64,000 nucleotides of DNA from contig CM038464.1 in assembly GCA_021464415.1 (NCBI GenBank), positions 372,001 through 436,000 of the forward strand, in the 5' to 3' direction. Under the pieces are notes generated by a model. The model had not been told where the DNA came from. It worked only from the letters and a program-made list of their open reading frames with translations, and ran no database searches. This DNA comes from Lonicera japonica (taxonomy: Eukaryota; Streptophyta; Magnoliopsida; Dipsacales; Caprifoliaceae). Shown here in pieces: positions 48,501 to 57,500 of this stretch. Each line of letters starts with the position of its first letter. Positions within the stretch are counted from its first letter, which is position 1. The position numbers were made by a program, and so were the translations under genes.

Positions 48501-51500
48501 TTTTCCTAATAAGGCCTCACTCCTTTTAGCAATGTTGCTGATGCCCAACCCTCCTTTTTCCTTGCTTTTAGAGACTAAGTCCCAATTGACCAAGTGGTCT
48601 CCTCTAAACTCCCCAAAACCTTCCCATAAGAAATCTCTCATCAATCTTTCAACACTCTTGCAAACCGAAATGGGTGCTTTGAAAAGAGAAAAATAGTACT
48701 CCCTCCGTCCCAATTTAATTGTCCACTATTCTATCTTTAGATGTCCCAAAATAATTGTCCATTTTCTATATTTAGCAAGTCATTAATTAGAACACTTTTT
48801 ATTATTTCCAATATTACCCTTTAAGCTATCACCACTTTCTTTATTGTGGGTCCCGCCACCTTTTTTTATTAGGAGAAAAGTAAAGGTCATTTTTGGAAAT
48901 AAGCATTTTCTCTTAAAGTAATCATTATGTCTTCTTAATTTTTAGTTTTTCAAAATTGGACAACTAAATTGGGACGGAGGGAGTAAGTGGGAATACTTTC
49001 AAGCACCGAATGGGTAAGTGTTAGCCTACCACGTTTGGACAAACAACATTTAACCCATCCTTCTAACCTCCTTTTATTTTTCTCAAGAACCGGATCCTAA
49101 AAACTTAGTTTTCGATGGTTGTCGCCAAACGGCACGCCTAAGTAGGACATTGGCCACAACCTCGCTTCACATCCAATCTTTCTAGCCATCGCTGAAATTT
49201 CCTCCTCTTCCATGTGAATACCGGCTATGGTACTCTCAGACATATTGATATTCAAGCCGGAAGCGACACTTGGAGAGAAAAAACATTGTGTCATCGGTAA
49301 ATTGTAGATGCGAAACCCTCACCTTATCTCTCCCAATTTCAAAACCTTCAATAAGATTGTAATCAAAAGCTTCACTCACCAATCTATGAAGAACATCGGC
49401 AACCAAAACGAAAAGGAAAGGTGACAAAGGAACACCTTGCCTAATTCCCCTAGTAGCCTTAAAAAAACCTTTCGGGCATCCATTAATCATGATAGAAAAA
49501 TTAGATGAAGATAAGCATCCTTTAATCCATTTCCTCCATCTAGAACCAAAACCCTGATTGTCAAGAACATGATCTATAAAATCCCATTCCACATGATCGT
49601 AAGCTTTCTCAAAATTAATTTTAAAAACTATGCCTTCCTTTTTCTTTTCTCGGTATTCCTCCACACACTCATTAGCTATAAGCACAAGATCTAAGATTTG
49701 TCTACCCCTTACGAAAGCTCCTTGAGACTTCCCAATGGTGAGATACAACACTTCTCTAAGTCTAGCTGCTAAAACACTGGCCATAATCTTGTACGAGCTT
49801 GTAACAAGACTAATAGGTCTCTAGTCCTTTAGCTTGAGAGAGGAAGCCTTTTTTGGGATGAGGCAAATGAATGTTGAATTTGTTTTTGCATTTATAACTC
49901 TGCTATTAAAAAATTCATTAAAAACTTTCAACAAATCCTCTTTTATTATGTCCCATCCTTTTTTGAAAAAATCCATGGTGAACCCATCTGGTCCCAGGGC
50001 TTTGTCACCTTCACAATCATCCAAAGCTGCCTCGATTTCTTGTAAATCAAAAGGTCTCTCAAGTTTATCCTTAGATTCGGCATCTACGGGCTTCCAATCC
50101 AGCCCCTCAAAGCCTACACTCATCCAATTTCTTTCAGAATAAAGCTTCTTGAAAAACTCCACAATTTCTCCCGCTATCTCTGCCTCGTTCTCTATCACAT
50201 GTCCATCATCTCTCTCAAGCTTACTAATGACTTTGTTTGCTTTCTTATGACTTACTATCCGATGAAATAACTTGGAATTAGCATCCCATTCCTTAACACC
50301 CTTGATTTTTGCTTTTTGATTCCATGAGATTTCCTCCTTAAGGCTAATTTCACCAAACTTCTGTTGTAACTCCTTCCTCTCCTTCTTTAAATCCTCGTTA
50401 ATGGAACCCTCTGCGTCAAGTTTATCAATTGCATTAATTCTATGCAAAATGTCCTTCACAACTCGAACATCTCCAAACACGTCTTTATTCCACTTCTTGA
50501 CATTAATCTTCACTCTCCAATTTTTTCAAGAATTTGAAACCCTCCCATCCTTGGACAATACACTCCCCCCACCACTTCTTTACTTTCCCTAGGAAGAAAT
50601 TGTGCGTGAGGCACATATTTTCAAATCTAAATCGAGATGGCCCCCATTTGAAAGGGTTCGTATCCAGGATAATGGGAAAATGATCTGAAACCAGCCTAAT
50701 CGAAGCCTCCTGTCTAATCGAATTGGCCAAATCTTCCCAACCCGTAGTAAAAAGAAATCGATCAATCCTTGAGTGTGCGCTCCCATTTGACCAAGTGAAC
50801 TCAAGATTGTTTAAACAAGAATCCCTCAAATTAGTCTCATAAATGAAGTTATCAAATTCTTGTATTCTCCTTGTTATCCCGCTATTCCTTAACCCCTTTT
50901 ATCTGACAAGAATCTAACAACATTGAAATCCCCCCAAGACATCATTTGTCCCCACAAAGGCCGTATAAACCTGATAGCTCCTCCCAAAAATCACCACGAA
51001 ACCTATATTTGAAAGGGCCATAAACCCTCGTAAGCCACCACATTTCTCCAGTTAACATCTTAAATTTCAATGAAAGTGTAAAATGCCACCAGATTTCCCA
51101 ATATATGGTAAAAAGGCCCAATCCTTATACCGAACTCCCCATACCGCACCAATCATTGCTGCATTAATACTTTCCCTCTTGGTCTCGTGAAAAATAACAA
51201 CGTCCGATTTCTCCATGTTAATGAATTCTTTTAAGTTCCTTCTTTTCCTCTTATCTCCCAACCCCCTTATGTTCCATGATAAAATCTTCATTGATAATAA
51301 GAACGGACCCTACTCGCACTCCTGGGCTTGCTTCCTCTTTCATAATTGATCCCAAAATTAAGGTTCTTCAATTCCCTTCTCCCTTTTCTAGTGTCCCTTC
51401 TTCTTGAGTCCGAATTACACACTGTTTTTTTTCCTCGACATGGAACCAAGTTCACCACCACATTCTCAAGTAACCTATTTAGTGGTTCCTAATCTTTCTT

Positions 51501-54500
51501 ACTCAATCCCACTATTCTATTAAGGTTTGAGGCTTCATTAGTAAAAGGCTTTTGAATAAGAAAATCCAAACGGTGTTCAGTATCATTATTGGCATTATTA
51601 TCAATTATTAAAGAATGAGAATCCAACATGAGGTGATTATCAAATTCATAAGATATCTTTGTGCCGACAACATTTAAATCTCTATTCAGCTCCTATGGTT
51701 CCAAGCAATGTATTTTATTGGATGATTTTATTTTCGTAATTGTTATTTGACGCCAATTATAACAAAGACCCCTACTTTTCCCCCTAAGAAAAATCTCGAC
51801 ACATTCCCTGTGGAACCCGACTCAAAAAATGGTAAACGAGAATAAAGGAAAGATAAAGGAAAAGAAATTTGATGAGTGAGTTAATTTTAGAGCTAAAGCA
51901 GGGTATAGTACCTTCCTTCTAATGCTAAAAGGAAAAGGAAAAGAATTCACCTCGGTTGTATGCTTGAAAAGCTTTTTGGATTCTAGATTACCTTATTGAA
52001 ATGCTTCACCTGCCTCGTCATTATGAAACAGCAGCGGTAGGCATGTATAATCTAACTCTGTAATCTGCATCATCTTGTTCTCTTCCACCTCTCGACCCAA
52101 ATCCTCAGAAGATAAATCTTCCTGTTCGTCTAACCTTGAGACCAAATCTCTGCCCCAATCCCCCATGATGTCATACTCAACTACAGCTTCGTTCTCATTT
52201 CCCTCTAATTCGGCATACAATAAATCTGTGGAAGGAAAATATTGTTTAAGGGAGTTGTTGGCTGAGGAATCGTCGCCTTTAAAATCAAAATTAATTTCTT
52301 CCTCACCTTCATCAACGGACAGATTCAATTTCTTGAATTTCCTTATAAAATGTGTTGCTCCAAAACCATTATTTGAGGACCACTTACTTATTTTCAAACC
52401 CATAACTTTAAGCCCATTCTTAAAATGGGGCTTGGCCCTTTTCTTATCAATACTGAAGCCTTCCCCATATGACCCAGAATTGTTCAACCCATTTGAACTA
52501 CATTCAAGCCCAAACTTTTTAGATCCTATAGTTACGCCCTCTATACTCCCCAAAGAATTCTTTAATCTCCAAAAAACAGCATTTAGATTAACAACCGAGT
52601 TATCATTAAAATTTGACGTAAATCCCAGGGCTTTATCATTAAGAGACTTGGCACGTTTTTCCGCTGTCATTAAGAGGTAGTTCGCAATGCTCATTGGTCG
52701 AATTAGATGATTTTGATTGGTGTCAAATCGATTTGGCTGGAGAAGATGACAGGCAAGGAAGGAGGAACGTGAGGTAGAGCATAGCAGAACTGAGATACAA
52801 GGCAGTTTGGAATTGGAAAGAGAAGGTACCGTAAGTGGCGGGAAGTGTGCAGCTAAGGGAGAAGCTCAAAAAGGTGATGATGTAATTAATGAAGAGCCAA
52901 TTTACTCTTTAAAGGGTAAGAATTCATATTTTAATCGAGCCATGGTAAAGATGAAAGAAAAATTTTCAACCTTGAAAAGAGACTTAATGATCAATGGGCC
53001 CATGTTGCAAGCAAGTTCACCAAACCCCATACCTGTTTTGAAGTGCAACAGGCCAATTTTAACAAAAACCCAAAATGGATTTTTGGTATAAACCATACAG
53101 GGGGAAAAGGCATGGTAATTTTTGGGTTAAGGGTTCGAACATGCTTATTAATGGAGAGATAAGGAGGGAGATACACCCACAATCTACATCCCGTTACAAA
53201 TTTGAAATCAGTTGTAAATCAGTTTTGTTGCACGATGAAGAAAATATGGACACTAGTCAATACCATGAAGGGGAGGAGGAAGAGAAGTTGGAGGCCAAGA
53301 CTGATACCGATTTTAATAATTTTGAAATAGCTGATGATCTCCAAAATTACAATGACGAAACTGGAAGCTGGTATCAAATGGATGATGATCTTCTAGACTA
53401 GCAAAACCAAGGCATTAGAATGGAGGAAGAAGGAATGGAGGAGGAAAGTGAGGTAAAGGAATACAAGACGGAAGATGATGAGTATCTAAAGAGCGATACG
53501 GATATGGGAATTCTAAATCTATTTTGTGACAAGGATAATCCGACTCTCAAAAAGACGGCATAACAGACACAAAACCTCGAGAACAAGCTAAGCACACCAA
53601 CGACAAGAAGCCCTTTATTGTTTCGGTCGACTTCTAGCCCAAATTCTCTTTCTACTCACACACCAGATTTTTATACAAGATTTATAAATCTTCTTCACTC
53701 GTAATTCAGGTATTACCTCTTATGATTCTCCTCCCTCTTCTAATTTAATTTTGTACAGTTTCACTTCACACAAGGATAAAGTGGTTAAAAGGTCAATTGG
53801 GAGCAAGAATGATAACCATTTCAGGCTAGGCAATTTAGGTGGTGAGAACCAGCACGAAACTCACACACACGTCTGCAAAAGTAATTCTGAATACCAACAG
53901 ATATCAAATAACCAATTTACCGAGCTAGCCAAGGGGGGAACACGGGGCAATGGAACCTAATGAGCAAGGAAAAGTGGCAGAAACTCACTCTTTTGTTAAA
54001 TAAGATGAATTTATCTCTTGTCCCAATTCAAGGAAATAGAGGTAAGCCATTTAAGAAAAATAAAAATAATGTGAGGTGCGAATAAAGAAAACAATTGGGA
54101 AAGGGAAAAGGGAGCTAAAGAATTTGGAGAATAGTATTAATTATGATAGGAAAGGGATTAATAGGAAAGAGAAGGAAGAAGTAGAAAAAGGGGACACCGA
54201 AGGTTTAAAATTAAACTTTTGAGTTGGAACGTTCGGGGGCTGGGGGGGGTAAGGAAAAAAGGAAGGTAATAAAAGAATTAATGTGCAAGGAAAAACCGGA
54301 CATAGTAATAATCCAAGAGACAAAAAAAGAAAAAATTGATAAAAGATTAATTGGGAGCATGTGGGGAGTGAGATTTAAAGAATAGGTTTTTCTACCATCT
54401 GTAGGGAGATCGAGAGGAATTCTTGTTATGTGGGACGCTAAAATTTATAAAGGGTCTGAGTCTCTTTTAGGGAATTTTTCAGCCTCAGTTCTTCTTCATC

Positions 54501-57500
54501 CAATTGCGGGTGGAGAGGAATGGTGGCTAACTGGGGTATATGGCCCATGTAACTCGAGGGATAGGAAGGATTTTTGGCTTGAGTTAGCAAGCGTGTACAG
54601 ATTATGCGGAGATAGATGGTGTGTGGGGGTGACTTCAATGTAGTGAGATTTCCATTGGAGAAACTAGGAGGAGGTAGATATACCAGAAACATGATAAATT
54701 TTGATATTTTTATAAGAGAAACATGATTAAAGGATACCATCTTGCATAATACGGAATTTACTTGGACAAATATGAGAGATCGTCTAGTTTGTTCAAGAAT
54801 TGATAGGTTTTTGTTTTCTGAGGGATGTGAAGAGTTGGCTCAATCGATGAGACAAGAGGCTTTAGTGAGGGCAACGTCAGATCATTGCCCAATTATACTA
54901 GACACTAATAGCTTCAAGTGGGGTCCTAGTCCGTTTCAGTTTGAGAATATGTGGCTAAAGGACAGATTTCGAGGAAAAATTCAAACAATGGTGGGAGAGT
55001 AGTGAACAACAAGGATGGGAAGGGTATAAATTTATGGGCAAGTTAGAGGCAGTCAAAAAATAGATTAAAAAAATGGAACAAAGAGGTGTTTGGGGATATT
55101 AGAGTGGAAAATACGCAATCTTGAAACGTATAGGAGAGTTAGACGAGAAGGAGACGCATATGTGTTTAGAGGAAAAGGGGAGGGTAAAGAGGGGAGAATT
55201 AAAGAAGAAACTGGGGGAGTTAATTGTTAAAGAGGAAATTTTGTGGAACCAAAAAGCAAAAGTCAAAGGAGTCATCAAATAGGATAATAACACCAAATTA
55301 TTCCATAGAATCACAAGCGGAAGGAAAGCAAATAAATTGATTAATAAACTTGAAAATTCAAATGGGGTGGTCCTTCAATCGGAGAATGATATTGTATGGG
55401 AAATTCTGAATTTTTTTGAAAATTTATATAAAGGGGAGGATAATAACAAATTTGGTATTGAAGGACTAGATTGGGCCTCTATTTGTAGAGAAAGGAAAGA
55501 ACTTTTGGAGAAGCCGTTTTCTGAGGAAGAAGTCAAGGCGGCCTTATTTCAAGGTGATGGAGGTAAGGCGCCCGAGCCGGATGGCTTCTCGATGGCTGCG
55601 TTACAAGAAGGTTGGGAGGTCATCAAAGGGGTCATTATTAAGGTGTTTCGGGAGTTCTTTAATAATGGAATGGTGAATACAAAAACAAATTACACTTTCA
55701 TTTGTTTAATCCCGAAAAAATTGAACTCAATTTCCATAAAGGATTTTAGGCCAATAAGCCTTGTAACATCTTTGTACAAGGTCTTGGCAAAAGTCCTATC
55801 TTTAAGACTAAAAAGAGTGCTAATTGAGACAATTGATTTGGCTCAAGGGGCATTCGTGCAAGGGAGGCAAATTATTGATTTGGTTTTAATAGCCAATGAG
55901 GTGGTGGAGGAGTATAGTATAAAAAAGAAGGAAGGTATAGTTTTTAAAATCGATTTCGAGAAAGCGTTTGACCACATTAGTTGGGAATTTTTAGACTTTG
56001 TGATGGAAAGGAAAGGCTTTGGTGAAAGATGGAGAATGTGGATTAGAGGCTGCCTTTCGTCGGCCAATTTCTCGGTTATCATTAATGGTAAGTCGAGTGG
56101 GCATTTCGGTGCTTCAAGGGGATTACACCAAGGAGACCCGCTGTCTCCTTCTTGTTTATTTTGGTAGCGGATGTCTTAAGTAGAATGATGAAGAGAGTGT
56201 GCGAAAGTGACCTCATAGGGGGCTTTGAGATTGGGCACAACAAGGTAGTAGTGTCTCATTTACAATTTGTGGACGATAGCATATTCTTTGTGCCAAATAG
56301 GGACTGTTACATTGAGAATATAGTGGGGGTTCTCAAGGTGTTTTCTTTGGTCTCGGGGCTGAAAATTAATATGGGTAAAAGCATTGTGGCAGGCTTGAAT
56401 ATTGAGCCCGAAAGGCTGTCTCATATTGCTCTCGAGTTGGGGTGCGTTAGCGGGTCGTGGCCTCTAAATTATCTAGGATTACCATTGAGCTGGAATCCTA
56501 ATAACCTTTCCTTTTGGGAGCCCGTCATAGAGAGAGTGTCGAAAAGGGTTGTGGGGTGGCACAAAGGCTGCCTTTCAAGGGGAGGGAGATTGGTTCTGCT
56601 TCAATCAATATTAGGGAGTATCCCGATATACTTCCTCTCAATATTTAAAATTCCCAACAAACCGGCTTTAATGTTAGAGAAAATAATGACAGATTTCTTT
56701 TGGGAAAGGAAAGGGGAAGGGAAAAAGGATCACTTAGTTAGATGGGAGGTGGTATCTAAATCTAAACGAAATGGGGGACTTGGGGTGGGTAACCTAATCA
56801 ATAGGAATAAGGCTTTGCTCGGTAAATGGTTATGGAGATTCCTGTTGGAAAAAGACTCACTTTGGCACGCTATTATAATGAGTAAGTATGGTTCTCATCC
56901 AAATAGGTGGGACGCCAGCAATGATTGCACTAGCTCTCTCCGTGCTCCTTGGAAATCAATTTATAAAGGGTGGAATGAATTTGTGAGGATAAGTGGATAG
57001 GGAATTGTCCATTGAAAGAGCCTTTTCCGAGAGTCTATCGCCTTTCTAATAATCACAATATGTCGATCCATTCAGTTATCTCTTGGTCCTCAAGTTCCAA
57101 TTACTCCTGGGATTTAAATTTCCTAAGAAACTTCAATGATAGGGAATAGAGGAATTCACATCTTTGATGGAGCGAGTTCAACCCGTGTGTATTAATCAAA
57201 ATTCTTTAGATAAACGGGTTTGGGTGGCTCACCATTCAGGGGAATTTTCTTGCAAATCCTTCTTTGGTGCTCTATATCAACCATCATCCATTTCCTCATT
57301 CACAAAATCTAATTTTATTTGGAAACACGGGGTCCCTTCTAAAGTTAAGGTGTTTGCTTGGCTAGTTCTGAGAGTTAGAGTGAATACTTGTGACGTTATT
57401 CAAGAGAAGAGGCCTTATATGTGCTTGTCACCAACTTGGTGTGTGTTATGCAAACGGGATGGAGAAGATATTGATCATATTCTTCTGCATTATGCTTTTG

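Larger units (their letters stand above)
47297..52735 (-). mobile_element. LINE T, nearly complete L1-type element with a Stowaway MITE inside
   Basis: Minus strand: poly-T at 47297, 3' UTR, ORF2 47465-51291, ATGA overlap at 51288-51291, and ORF1 C-terminal part to about 52735. The MITE at 48699-48983 splits ORF2. The 5' end meets plus-strand LINE V head to head; the exact boundary is uncertain. Confidence 0.82.
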